Assembly: GCA_022799935.1 (NCBI GenBank)
Contig: JAAWPK010000009.1
Location: 1 to 40,973, forward strand
Reading direction: 5' to 3'
Length of the DNA: 40,973 nucleotides
Source: Clostridia bacterium
Lineage (GTDB): Bacteria > Bacillota > Clostridia > TANB77 > CAG-508
The position numbers were made by a program, and so were the translations under genes. The notes beneath the pieces are model-generated. The model had not been told where the DNA came from. It did no database searches and worked only from the letters and a program-made list of their open reading frames with translations. Of the stretch, positions 1 to 10,060 are shown in pieces. Position 1 is the stretch's first letter. The number at the start of each line of letters is the position of its first letter.

Positions 1-907
1 CCAGAGAAATACTGAAAAAGTATCAAGTAATTATATAAAGAATATATATTTAAAAGTTAAAAAAATGGTATAAAAATAACTATAAAATAAAGAATTAATT
101 CAATAAAATATATTATAAAAAAATAAAAATGGCTTAAAAAGGAAAATAAGAGGACAAAAATTAAGGAGCAAAAAAATTAAATTTAAGTATTAAGAGATTA
201 AAGGAAATAATATAAAATAAAATATTAAGTAAATATAGTAAAAGCAAAATATAAATAATTAAATAAATAAATTAAAAAAATATAAAAGTTTAAAAAACAA
301 AAAGAGAAATATAGAATTATAGAATAAGAAAATATATAAGAGTAATATTTCTATTCTATAATTTAAAAAGAATAAAAATTAGAAATAATAAAAATATTTT
401 TAATAATTACAATTGTTAAAAGATGAATAAAAAATAATAAACAATAAAATATAATTTTAATAATGAAAAGTGAAAAATAATTTTATAAAATGATTAAATA
501 CAAAATGACAATTGAAATTAAATAAAAAAGTAAATATATTTTTTAAAATTAGAAAATGGAATTAGAATATTAAAAAAGTTTTTCTAAAATAAAAAATTAA
601 AACATAAAAAATATTTTATAAAAATACAAAATACAAATTGGCAAATAAAAATTAAATATAAAATTAAAAAATATTTTTTGAGAATAAAAATTTTAAAATA
701 GAAAAAAGAAAAAATAAGTAATAAAAAATTTAATAATTATTAAATAACAAAAAGACAAAGTAAAAATTTATTAATAATATTTATATATAGCATTTTGCTA
801 AAATAAATTTATAAAATTATTTTGTATAATAAAATACAAATTGACAAATGAGTTTAACTATAAGACAATGTAAATAACTATAAAAAAGATTCTAGTTATT
901 TACTAAT

Positions 908-997
908 ATGCAACAAATTGTAAAGGATTTTGAACTTATTGCATTTTGTAAAGTATTAGATATTGATTTTGAAGAACTTAAAAATACTATAGCATAA
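908..997 (+). pseudogene. C-terminal remnant of an XRE/HTH_3-type regulator
   Basis: Short ORF MQQIVKDFELIAFCKVLDIDFEELKNTIA resembles the C-terminal helix of XRE regulators (ELIAICKVLxVxxEEL). The upstream sequence is non-coding. Confidence 0.4.
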
Positions 998-1026
998 AAA
1001 AGGAGCACTAAAGCTCCTTTTCTTTT
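996..1026. terminator. Rho-independent terminator hairpin
   Basis: AAAAAAGGAGCACTAAAGCTCCTTTTCTTTTT. Confidence 0.7.
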
Positions 1027-1030
1027 TGTA

Positions 1031-4000
1031 CTATTTAGTTATAAATTCTTTTTCTGCACTTGTAGTTATATTAGGCTGTTCTTCTATCATATTAGTAAGT
1101 ATTTCTTCTTTATCCAAATTATCTTTTGCAACTGTCATAAGTAATTTTAATCTATTTGTTTGATTAGCTTCACTTGCTCCTGGGTCATAATCAACAGGTG
1201 ATATATTTGCATTTGGATATTTTGAACGAATAGTTTTGATTACTCCTTTTCCAACAACATGATTAGGAAGACATGCAAATGGCTGTACACATACTATATT
1301 TGGAATATCATTTTCTATATATTCTATCATTTCTGCTGTTAAAAACCAACCTTCACCAGTTTGATTTCCTATGGAAAGTATATCTTTTACTTTATCTTCT
1401 AAATGCCAAATGTCACAAGGTGGAAGATAATTTTTAGAAGAATTTGAAAGTGCTATTTTTAAGTCTTTTTCAAATATATTTATTAATTTTAGCGCAAATT
1501 TGAAAATTTTTGCTTTAGTCTTATCTATGTTAAGTAAAGTATTAAATGTTATTTTATGTGTTGCCATAAATTTAACAAATCCCATAAAATCAGGCATTAC
1601 AACTTCAGCACCTTCATTTTCTAATACATCAATTACAAAGTTGTTTCCAAAAGGATGATATTTAATTAATATCTCTCCAACAACACCAACCTTAGGTTTT
1701 TTATGAGTTGTATCTATTTCGATATTTTCAAAGTCATTAACCATGTCATATATACTTTTTTTGAACTGTTTCAGATTTGATTTTTTTATTAGCTCTTTAC
1801 AGTTTTTCATCCATTTTTCATATGTTTTTTGGGATTGTCCTTTGGTTACTTCATAAGCTCTGTTTTTTAATAAAAGTTTTTGTAGTAAATCTCCATATAT
1901 AACAGATTTTAATAATCTTTCCATTAAAGGAACAGTTATTTTAAATCCAGCATTTTTTTCCATTCCTACAATATTAAATGATACAACTGGTACCTGAGGG
2001 AAACCAGCATCTTTTAAAGCTTTTCTTATAAAGCCTATATAATTTGTAGCTCTACAACCTCCACCAGTCTGAGACATTATAAGTGCGGTTTTGTTTACAT
2101 CATATTTACCTGATTGTAATGCCTCTATCATCTGACCAGTAGTTAGTATAGAAGGAAAGCAAGCATCATTATTAACATATTTAAGTCCTGTTTCTACAGT
2201 TTTTTGGGTACATTTGTCTAATAATTCTACATTATATCCACATGATTTTACAGCTGTTTCAATTAATTCGAAATGAATAGGAGCCATTTGAGGTATAAGT
2301 ATAGTATAATCTTTTCTCATTTCTTTTGTAAAAGGAACTTTATATATACTATAATCTCCATTTGACTTACAAGAAGTGCATTCATCACATTTCTTTTCTT
2401 CTAATCGTTTATTAATACTTGCAAGAAGTGACCTAATACGAATACGAACAGCACCAAGGTTATTTACTTCATCAATTTTTATAAGAGTATACATTTTATT
2501 ATAACTTGATAGTATTTCTTCTACCTGATCAGTTGTTACGGCATCAACTCCACAACCAAATGAATTAAGTTGTATAAGTTCTAAATTATCATGTTTTCCA
2601 ACGAAATCAGCAGCTGCATATAACCTACTATGAAATACCCATTGATCAACTACTCTAAGTGGTCTTTTTGGAATTGAATCTTTTGAAATAGAATCTTCCG
2701 TAAGGACACAAAGACCAAGTCCAGTAATTAATGTGTCTATACCATGATTAATTTCTGAATCTACATGATATGGACGACCAGCAAGTACGACTCCTTTTAA
2801 ATTATTCTCTTCCATATATTTTAACGCTTTTGTTGCTTCATCTCTAATATCTTGCTTACATTTTTGATACTCGCTTTCAGCAGCTTTTGTAGCTTCTATA
2901 AGTTCTTTTTTATTAAATTTATATTCTGCAAATTCATCTAGTTCTAATATCTTGGTAACTAGATTTTTGCTATCAAGAGGTAAAAATGGATTTATAAATT
3001 TAATATCTTTTATTTGCTCAACATTGTTTTTTATGACTTCAGAATAAGATATAACTATTGGACAATTATATTTGTTGTCTGCATCTTCAAATTCTTTTCT
3101 AGAATAAGGAATGCAAGGATAGAAGATAGTCTTTATACCAAGGTTTATTAAACTTACAATATGACCATGAGAAAGTTTTGCTGGATAGCAAACAGATTCT
3201 GATGGCATTGATTCCATACCTTTTTCATAAGTTTTTCTTGTACTTTTTTCAGATACAATAACTCTGAAACCTAACTTTGTAAAAAATGTAAACCAGAATG
3301 GATAATCTTCATACATATTGAGAACTCTAGGTATACCAATAACTCCTCTAGGAGCTTTGTCTAATTCAAGTGGTGTATAGCCAAAAATTCTTTCTGATTT
3401 ATATTTTATAAGGTTTGGAAGTTCTGAATTTGAAGAAACAATTCCTGCACCCTTTTCACAACGATTTCCAGAAATATGGTTTTTTCCATTATTAAATTTA
3501 TTGATAGTAAGCTGACAATGATTTTCGCATCCATTACATCTTGTATGAGAGATTTTTATATCAAGTTTGTCTAAATCTTCTAAAGAAGATATTGTAGAGG
3601 TATATTCTATATCTAAGTTTGCTTCAAATTGTTCTTTGCTTAAAAGAGCAACACCATATGCACCCATAAGTCCAGCGATATCTGGTCTTATGACTTCTTT
3701 ACCAACAATTAATTCAAAGCTACGAAGGACAGCGTCATTGTAAAATGTACCTCCTTGAACTACTATATGATCTCCTAATGTTTCAGGATCTCTTATTTTC
3801 ATGACTTTTTGAATAGCATTTTTTATAACTGAAAGAGAGAGTCCAGCTGATATATCTCCAACAGAATATCCTTCTTTTTGTGACTGTTTAATTTTAGAAT
3901 TCATAAAAACAGTACATCTTGAGCCTAAATCTACAGGTCTTCTAGAAGTTAATGCTTCATTTACAAATTCATCAATTGTAAGATTTAAACTTTTCGCAAA

Positions 4001-5371
4001 GGTTTCTATGAAAGAGCCACAACCAGAAGAGCATGCTTCATTAAGCATGATATTATCTATTGTACTATTTTTTAGTTTTATGTATTTCATATCTTGTCCA
4101 CCAATGTCTATAATACTTGTAACATTTGGCATGAATTCGGCTGCAGCACGATAGTGGGCAATGGTTTCTATTTCATTTAAGTCTACATTTAAAGCTGTTT
4201 GTATTAGCTTTTCTCCATAACCTGTAACACCTGTATAACGAATTTTTGCAGTATTTGGTAGTACTTTATATACTTCTTTTAGCATTTCAATAACACTATT
4301 TAAAGGGTCACCTTCGTTACTTTTATATATGGAATAAAGAAGGCTTCCTTCATTATCTATTATTGCAAGTTTTGATGTAGTTGATCCAGCGTCAATTCCT
4401 ATAAAACAGTCACCAGAAAATCCATCTAAATTTTTTCTTTTTACTTGTGCTCTAGAATGTCTTTTTTTAAATTCATTATATTCTGCATCTATTGAAAACA
4501 AAGGCGAAAGAGGCTGCGTAGTAGTATCTTGGGAAATTTTTAAAACTTCAATTTTACTTTTTAATTTTTGCACAGAGATAGGGTTTCTATTTAAAGAATC
4601 AAGAGCAGCACCTTTAGCAACAAGTAAATGGGCTTCATTAGGTATAAGTGTTTCAGATTCAGATAGATTTAAAGTTTCTATAAATCTTTTTCTAAGTTCA
4701 GATAAGTAGTTTAAAGGTCCACCTAAAAATGCAACATTTCCACGAATTGGTCTACCACAAGCAAGTCCACTAATAGTTTGATTTACAACTGCTTGAAATA
4801 TAGAAATAGCTATATCCGCTTTTGCAGCACCTTCATTTATAAGTGGTTGAATATCAGTTTTTGCAAATACTCCACAACGAGAGGCTATAGGATAAATTGT
4901 TTTAAAATCTTTTGCAAGGTTATTTAATCCTTCAGTATCTGTATGTAAAAGACTCGCCATTTGGTCTAGAAAAGCTCCAGTTCCACCTGCACAAGTTCCA
5001 TTCATTCTTTGTTCAACGAATTTATCAAAATATATTATTTTAGCATCTTCTCCACCAAGTTCAATAACTACATCAGTCTGAGGAATGTATTTTTCAACAG
5101 CTCTTTTACAAGATACAACTTCTTGAATAAATGGTACATCCAAAAATTTTGCTGCTGACATTGCTCCAGAACCTGTTAAAGCAATAGTAAATTCGTTATC
5201 TTTATATTTATTTGTAAGCTCTTCTAATACCTTGCATATAGTATTTTTGGTATCAGAAAAGTGTCTTTCATAAGATGTATATATAGTTTCTAAATTATCG
5301 TTCATTACAGCTATTTTTACGGTAGTAGAACCAACATCGAGACCTACATGTAGTAATTTATCATTATTCAT
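1031..5371 (-). CDS. 2-hydroxyacyl-CoA dehydratase activator-like ATPase (two BadF/BadG/HgdC domains plus DUF2229-type C-terminal half)
   Basis: 1446 aa ORF. Two ASKHA motifs (GLDVGSTTVKIAVM, FIGIDAGSTTSKLAII), Cys-rich activase motifs (NGTCAGGTGAFLDQMA, NEACSSGCGSFIETFA). Confidence 0.9.
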   Translation of the reverse strand: MNNDKLLHVGLDVGSTTVKIAVMNDNLETIYTSYERHFSDTKNTICKVLEELTNKYKDNEFTIALTGSGAMSAAKFLDVPFIQEVVSCKRAVEKYIPQTDVVIELGGEDAKIIYFDKFVEQRMNGTCAGGTGAFLDQMASLLHTDTEGLNNLAKDFKTIYPIASRCGVFAKTDIQPLINEGAAKADIAISIFQAVVNQTISGLACGRPIRGNVAFLGGPLNYLSELRKRFIETLNLSESETLIPNEAHLLVAKGAALDSLNRNPISVQKLKSKIEVLKISQDTTTQPLSPLFSIDAEYNEFKKRHSRAQVKRKNLDGFSGDCFIGIDAGSTTSKLAIIDNEGSLLYSIYKSNEGDPLNSVIEMLKEVYKVLPNTAKIRYTGVTGYGEKLIQTALNVDLNEIETIAHYRAAAEFMPNVTSIIDIGGQDMKYIKLKNSTIDNIMLNEACSSGCGSFIETFAKSLNLTIDEFVNEALTSRRPVDLGSRCTVFMNSKIKQSQKEGYSVGDISAGLSLSVIKNAIQKVMKIRDPETLGDHIVVQGGTFYNDAVLRSFELIVGKEVIRPDIAGLMGAYGVALLSKEQFEANLDIEYTSTISSLEDLDKLDIKISHTRCNGCENHCQLTINKFNNGKNHISGNRCEKGAGIVSSNSELPNLIKYKSERIFGYTPLELDKAPRGVIGIPRVLNMYEDYPFWFTFFTKLGFRVIVSEKSTRKTYEKGMESMPSESVCYPAKLSHGHIVSLINLGIKTIFYPCIPYSRKEFEDADNKYNCPIVISYSEVIKNNVEQIKDIKFINPFLPLDSKNLVTKILELDEFAEYKFNKKELIEATKAAESEYQKCKQDIRDEATKALKYMEENNLKGVVLAGRPYHVDSEINHGIDTLITGLGLCVLTEDSISKDSIPKRPLRVVDQWVFHSRLYAAADFVGKHDNLELIQLNSFGCGVDAVTTDQVEEILSSYNKMYTLIKIDEVNNLGAVRIRIRSLLASINKRLEEKKCDECTSCKSNGDYSIYKVPFTKEMRKDYTILIPQMAPIHFELIETAVKSCGYNVELLDKCTQKTVETGLKYVNNDACFPSILTTGQMIEALQSGKYDVNKTALIMSQTGGGCRATNYIGFIRKALKDAGFPQVPVVSFNIVGMEKNAGFKITVPLMERLLKSVIYGDLLQKLLLKNRAYEVTKGQSQKTYEKWMKNCKELIKKSNLKQFKKSIYDMVNDFENIEIDTTHKKPKVGVVGEILIKYHPFGNNFVIDVLENEGAEVVMPDFMGFVKFMATHKITFNTLLNIDKTKAKIFKFALKLINIFEKDLKIALSNSSKNYLPPCDIWHLEDKVKDILSIGNQTGEGWFLTAEMIEYIENDIPNIVCVQPFACLPNHVVGKGVIKTIRSKYPNANISPVDYDPGASEANQTNRLKLLMTVAKDNLDKEEILTNMIEEQPNITTSAEKEFITK

Positions 5372-5460
5372 AAAATTATCTCCTTAAATATAATTTTTGT
5401 ATAATTATTAGCTATAATTGTATACGGAATTTGCGAATTTGTCAATGTAAAAAAAGCCCA

Positions 5461-5500
5461 TATATGTAAGCTAAAACTTATTAGTTTTAGCTTACATATA
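5461..5500. terminator. Long perfect inverted repeat, probable terminator or other hairpin
   Basis: TATATGTAAGCTAAAACT-TATT-AGTTTTAGCTTACATATA. Confidence 0.5.
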
Positions 5501-5571
5501 AAATTTTTATTCATAATTTGTCCGAAACATAAATATATATAAATATAATTTATAAAAAGTGGAGGAACAAT

Positions 5572-6123
5572 ATGAAAAGAAAGAAAATATTATTTATAAT
5601 TATCATTATTTTAGTAGTAATAGGTGTACTATTGTATATGAAGTTTACTAAGAAAGAAGAAGTTTTAGAGGCAGAAATAACTCCTTTGGAAGAAATGACA
5701 GAAGAACAGGAAAGACAAACTATGATTTCTTTATATTATACAAATATAGAAACAAACACATTAATGCCTGAGGCAAGAGTAATAGATGTTAAGGAGTTGG
5801 TAGAAAATCCATATAAAGTTTTAGTGGAACTTTTAATAGAAAAACCAAAAAATGAAAAATTCGAAAGCAGTATTCCAGAAGGAACAAAAGTAAATAATGC
5901 AGTTTTAAAAAATAATGTAGTAGAAATTGACTTATCTAAAGAGTTTATAGAAAATCAAAAAGGCGATGTAGAAAAGGCTTCTTTGAGTATTTATTCGATA
6001 GTAAATACATTAACAGAACTAAATGAAGTTAATGCAGTTAAGATTTTAGTTGATGGAGATAGTAATAAAAAATTTAATAATATAGAGTTAAGTCTGAAGG
6101 ATGTTTTTATTAGAAAAAGTTAG
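5572..6123 (+). CDS. GerMN-domain membrane-anchored protein
   Basis: N-terminal TM, then a GerMN-like domain (NTLMPEARVIDVKELVENPYKVLVELLIEKPKNEKFESSIPEGTKVNNAVLKNNVVEIDLSKEF). Confidence 0.75.
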   Translation: MKRKKILFIIIIILVVIGVLLYMKFTKKEEVLEAEITPLEEMTEEQERQTMISLYYTNIETNTLMPEARVIDVKELVENPYKVLVELLIEKPKNEKFESSIPEGTKVNNAVLKNNVVEIDLSKEFIENQKGDVEKASLSIYSIVNTLTELNEVNAVKILVDGDSNKKFNNIELSLKDVFIRKS

Positions 6124-6305
6124 TTTTTAAATAATTTGTATAGTTTTATATATTTTATAAAATGTTTATAGTTAAAAAGGAAATTCTCAACTTCATTTAA
6201 AGAAGCAAGAGTATTTTCTTTTTTCTTTCTAAAATCAATTTTATTTTTTTTAGATTTATCTTTTTGATTGTTTGTTCCTCTAGAATAGAATAAATTATTT
6301 TCCAT
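6120..6305 (-). CDS. small basic hypothetical protein
   Basis: ORF from MENNLFYSRG; upstream CGGAGGTCTT could act as RBS. Confidence 0.4.
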   Translation of the reverse strand: MENNLFYSRGTNNQKDKSKKNKIDFRKKKENTLASLNEVENFLFNYKHFIKYIKLYKLFKN

Positions 6306-6413
6306 AAGACCTCCGAAATATAACAAAAATTAAAATAACAATATTACTATTTTAATTTTTATGTGATTGTTGTATAATAAATAATATGAAAAATATGAAA
6401 AAGGGTTACATAT

Positions 6414-7148
6414 ATGAATTTAAAAGAAAATGAGAGAATAGATGATTTAGAAATAAATAATTTAAAAATAATACAAAATAAAGAATGGTTTTGCTTTGGA
6501 ATAGATGCAATTCTTTTATCTGATTTTGCAAAAGAAATACATAGTAATAGTAAAATATTAGATCTAGGAACGGGAAATGGGATTTTAGCAATTCTTTTAT
6601 CTGAGAAGGTAAAGAATTCGAGAATAACAGGTGTAGAGATCCAAGAAGAAGTTTTTAATATGGCTAAAAGAAGTGTAAAACTAAATAATTTAGAAGATAG
6701 AATTGAATTAATAAATAGAAATGTAAAAGACTTATTTTATGAAAGGGAATTTGATGCAGTAGTTACAAATCCTCCGTATAAAGAAAAAAATACAGGACTT
6801 ATAAATGAGAATACTTATAAATTAATTTCAAGGCACGAGATAGAAGGTAAGTTAGAGGACTTTATAAAAAGTGCAAGTAAAGCTTTAAAAGATAGAGGGT
6901 CTATGTATATGGTAAACAGGCCAGAAAGAATTATAGATATATTTGAATATTGTAGAAAATACAAATTAGAACCTAAAATATTAAAATTTGTGTATTCTAA
7001 AGTAAATAGTAAACCTACATTAATTTTAATAAAAGCTGTAAAAAATGCAAATAGATATTTAAAGATAATAGAGCCTTTATACATATATGAAGATAATGGC
7101 AGTTATACTGATGAAATATTAAAAATATATAATAAGGAGATAAAATAA
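6414..7148 (+). CDS. tRNA1(Val) (adenine(37)-N6)-methyltransferase-like, class I SAM methyltransferase
   Basis: SAM motif KILDLGTGNGILAILLS and N6-adenine motif VVTNPPY; overlaps the rsmI start. Confidence 0.85.
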   Translation: MNLKENERIDDLEINNLKIIQNKEWFCFGIDAILLSDFAKEIHSNSKILDLGTGNGILAILLSEKVKNSRITGVEIQEEVFNMAKRSVKLNNLEDRIELINRNVKDLFYEREFDAVVTNPPYKEKNTGLINENTYKLISRHEIEGKLEDFIKSASKALKDRGSMYMVNRPERIIDIFEYCRKYKLEPKILKFVYSKVNSKPTLILIKAVKNANRYLKIIEPLYIYEDNGSYTDEILKIYNKEIK

Positions 7149-7964
7149 TGGAAGGGAAAATATATCTAGTAGCAACACCTATTGGAAATCTTGAAGATAT
7201 TACTTTAAGAGCTATGAGAATATTAGAGAAAGTAGATATTATTGTTGCAGAGGATACAAGACAGACACTAAAATTATTAAATCATTTTGAAATATCAAAG
7301 CCAATGATAAGTTATCACAGACATTCAAAAGAAAAGAAAAAACAAGAAATAATAGAGAAAATAAAAAGCGGAGCTAATGTAGCAATTGTATCTGATGCTG
7401 GTACTCCTGTTATTTCAGATCCAGGAGAAGAAATTGTACAAAAGGCAATAGAAGAGAATATTGAAATAATTCCTATACCTGGACCATGTGCTGCAATTTC
7501 TGCACTTATAGCTTCTGGAATAGATGCAAAAGAGTTTATATTTTTGGGATTCTTACCATTAAACAAAAAGCTAAGAAAAGAGAAATTGAAAGAAGTTAAA
7601 AATGCACAGAAAACGATTATTATTTATGAAGCACCACATAAATTAGTTACGACATTAGAGGATTTAAAACAAGTTACTGAAAATAGGAGAATAGTTCTTG
7701 CAAGAGAAATAACTAAAATTCATGAAGAATATATAAGGGGAACTGCAGAAGAACTTCTAGAAACTGTTAAAGAGCCTAGAGGAGAGTTTGTAATTATAAT
7801 AGATAAAAACGATATAGAAGAAGAAAATATCTTTGAGGATATGACAATAGAAGAACATTATAAGTATTATGAAAATATGCGGATATAGTAAGAAAGAGGT
7901 TATAAAGCAGATAGCAAAAGATAGAAAAGTAAAGAAGGATGAAATATATAAAAAATTCGTATAA
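7148..7964 (+). CDS. rsmI: 16S rRNA (cytidine(1402)-2'-O)-methyltransferase RsmI, requiring a +1 shift at CGGA 7880-7883
   Basis: N-terminus GKIYLVATPIGNLEDITLRA. Skipping C7880 gives the family C-terminus MGYSKKEVIKQIAKDRKVKKDEIYKKFV. Unshifted, it ends at CGG ATA TAG. Confidence 0.9.
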
Positions 7965-8000
7965 AAAGATACGCCTATTAATTTTAGGTGTATCTTTTTT
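7965..8000. terminator. Rho-independent terminator
   Basis: AAAAAGATACGCCTATTAATTTTAGGTGTATCTTTTTT. Confidence 0.7.
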
Positions 8001-8017
8001 ATTATAGTGTATAAACA

Positions 8018-8341
8018 CTAATTATAATTTGAATTATTTAAATTAACATTGTCTGTATTAATAGTGGCTTCTTGACTTGAGACTTCAGCTTTTTGATTTA
8101 ATTCTGCAATTTTACTTTGACATTTTGAACAGATTAAACTGTCATTATATTCAAATAAATCTTTACTACTTCCACAGAAAATGCAATTTGGATTGTATTT
8201 TTTTAGGATAATAGAAGAACCATCGACAAATATTTCTAAAGGATCCTTTTCTACTATACCTAATTTATTTCTGAGTTCCATAGGAATTACAATTCTACCT
8301 AATTCATCTACTTTTCTAGTTATACCTGTTGATTTAATCAT
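8018..8341 (-). CDS. AbrB/SpoVT-family transcriptional regulator with C-terminal zinc-ribbon-like segment
   Basis: MIKSTGITRKVDELGRIVIPMELRNKLGI plus CIFCGSS...CSKC. Confidence 0.85.
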   Translation of the reverse strand: MIKSTGITRKVDELGRIVIPMELRNKLGIVEKDPLEIFVDGSSIILKKYNPNCIFCGSSKDLFEYNDSLICSKCQSKIAELNQKAEVSSQEATINTDNVNLNNSNYN

Positions 8342-8461
8342 AATATTCCTCCTTCTCCCGTTTATTTAGTATAAAGTTACATAATTGATAATTTGCCCTT
8401 TATTATAATAACATAAATTACCGTAATAATCAATAAAAATTTTAATATAATTAATAAGATT

Positions 8462-8592
8462 TACAGGAGCGTAACACTCCTGTAAAGTTAGATATATAAC
8501 TCCTTTTGGAGGCTGTAGAGGAATGTTCTTCGCTATATAAAAAATTGGGGGTTCACGAAGAAAAGATATAAAAATTGCAAACCTCTACAAGA
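8462..8592. ncRNA. Candidate structured RNA or leader, family and orientation undetermined
   Basis: Hairpin TTACAGGAG...CTCCTGTAA, then TGTAGAGG...CCTCTACA enclosing TTCTTCG...CGAAGAA. Confidence 0.3.
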
Positions 8593-8819
8593 TTAAAAAC
8601 AAATTGTTTTTTAATTTGTAATTATAAAAAAATTAAAATATATAAGTTTTAGTTTGAAATATTTTGCAGAATTTGATTTGAAATAATATCAAATTGCATA
8701 AATGATAAGGTTTGTTAAAAATAATTTAGAATAATAAAATTGTTTATTGATAAAAATTAATTTGAAATTAATCATTAATATAATAATACGCCATATATGG
8801 CAAAAAGTCAAGAAAAATA

Positions 8820-9349
8820 CTATGACAAAAAACGACAAAAGACGACAGAGGTAAGCATTCCGAACTAAATCTGCAATAAGTGCACAGGCAAGAACAAATC
8901 TTGTTTTCTTTATTCCCACAACACTTGTGTATATTGCTATTATATATAAAGTTGTCTCAGTAGAACCCATTATGGTTGAAGCAATTAATCCGTATAGAAG
9001 TATCTACTCCAAAATTTTTCATTATATCTAGTGCAACAGCAGTTGAGGCACTACCAGATATTGGACGAACTAAGACTAGAGGAAGGATTTCTGATGGAAT
9101 CTTCAAGAAGTTAAGTATTGGACTAAGTAAATTAGTCAGAAGATCTAGAATTCCAGAAGATCTTAATGCAGAAATTGCTAGAAATAATGCTATTAGTGTT
9201 GGAAAAATATTTGTAACTGTATTTATACCTTCTTTGCAACCAACTAAAAAACTATCAAATACTTTTACTTTTTCAGAGAACGCATAAGAGACTATAAAAA
9301 AGATTACAAAAGGAACTGCTATTAATGATATATAATTTATTATTTGCAT
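8820..9349 (-). CDS. spmB: spore maturation protein B, requiring two +1 shifts at CGGA
   Basis: MQIINYISLIAVPF...GVDTSI-[C]GGA-LIASTIMGSTETTLYIIAIYTSVVG...ALIADLV-[C]GGA-MLTSVVFCRFLS*. 530 nt minus 2 = 176 codons. Confidence 0.85.
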
Positions 9350-9360
9350 ATTTATCACCT

Positions 9361-9939
9361 CTATTTTCCAATTTTGATAAAGAATTTTACAGCTAATACT
9401 CCTGCAAAAGCAGCAAAAATAGTTGATATCCATACAGGGAATACTATTTTTGTAGGTTCTGCTGAACCAAGAGAAGTCCTAATAGCAATAACTGTTGTTG
9501 GAATAATCTGGAGAGAGGCTGTATTAAGTAAGATTAACATTGCCATGGAATTACTAAGAGTAGTTTTTGAGCTATTTTTATCTGACAAAGATTTCATAGC
9601 TTTAAGTCCTAAAGGTGTGGCTGCATTTCCAAGTCCTAATATATTTGCAATAATATTTAAAGAGATTTCTTCATAAACTTTATCTTTTTTATTTATTTCT
9701 GGAAACAAGAAATGAATAATAGGATTTAGAAGATGAGTCAGTTTTTGTGAAAGAGAGCTATCTTTTGCAATTTGCATAATGCCAGACCAAAGAGTAATTG
9801 TTCCTAAAAAAGTAATAGTAAGTTCAACTGCGGTTTTACAGGATTCAAAGATACTATTATTAATGTTTTCTATATTTCCAGAAAAACAACTATATATGTA
9901 TGAAATTATTATAAAAATAGGCCAAAGAATATTTAACAT
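9361..9939 (-). CDS. spmA: spore maturation protein A
   Basis: Nucleoside-recognition-type sequence ANILGLGNAATPLGLKAM; directly upstream of spmB. Confidence 0.85.
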   Translation of the reverse strand: MLNILWPIFIIISYIYSCFSGNIENINNSIFESCKTAVELTITFLGTITLWSGIMQIAKDSSLSQKLTHLLNPIIHFLFPEINKKDKVYEEISLNIIANILGLGNAATPLGLKAMKSLSDKNSSKTTLSNSMAMLILLNTASLQIIPTTVIAIRTSLGSAEPTKIVFPVWISTIFAAFAGVLAVKFFIKIGK

Positions 9940-10060
9940 ACTTACTCCTTAAAAAATATATATGATGAAAAAGATAAATATATGCAAATGTTAACATAAT
10001 GCTTGAAAAATAATATAAAAAATGATAAAATTAAAGTTATGGAAAATATTGGAGGTTATA

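Noticed and set aside
8689-8970. 93 aa ORF (MGSTETTLYII...) as an independent gene
   Set aside because: It is the middle of spmB between the two CGGA sites and then runs out of frame.
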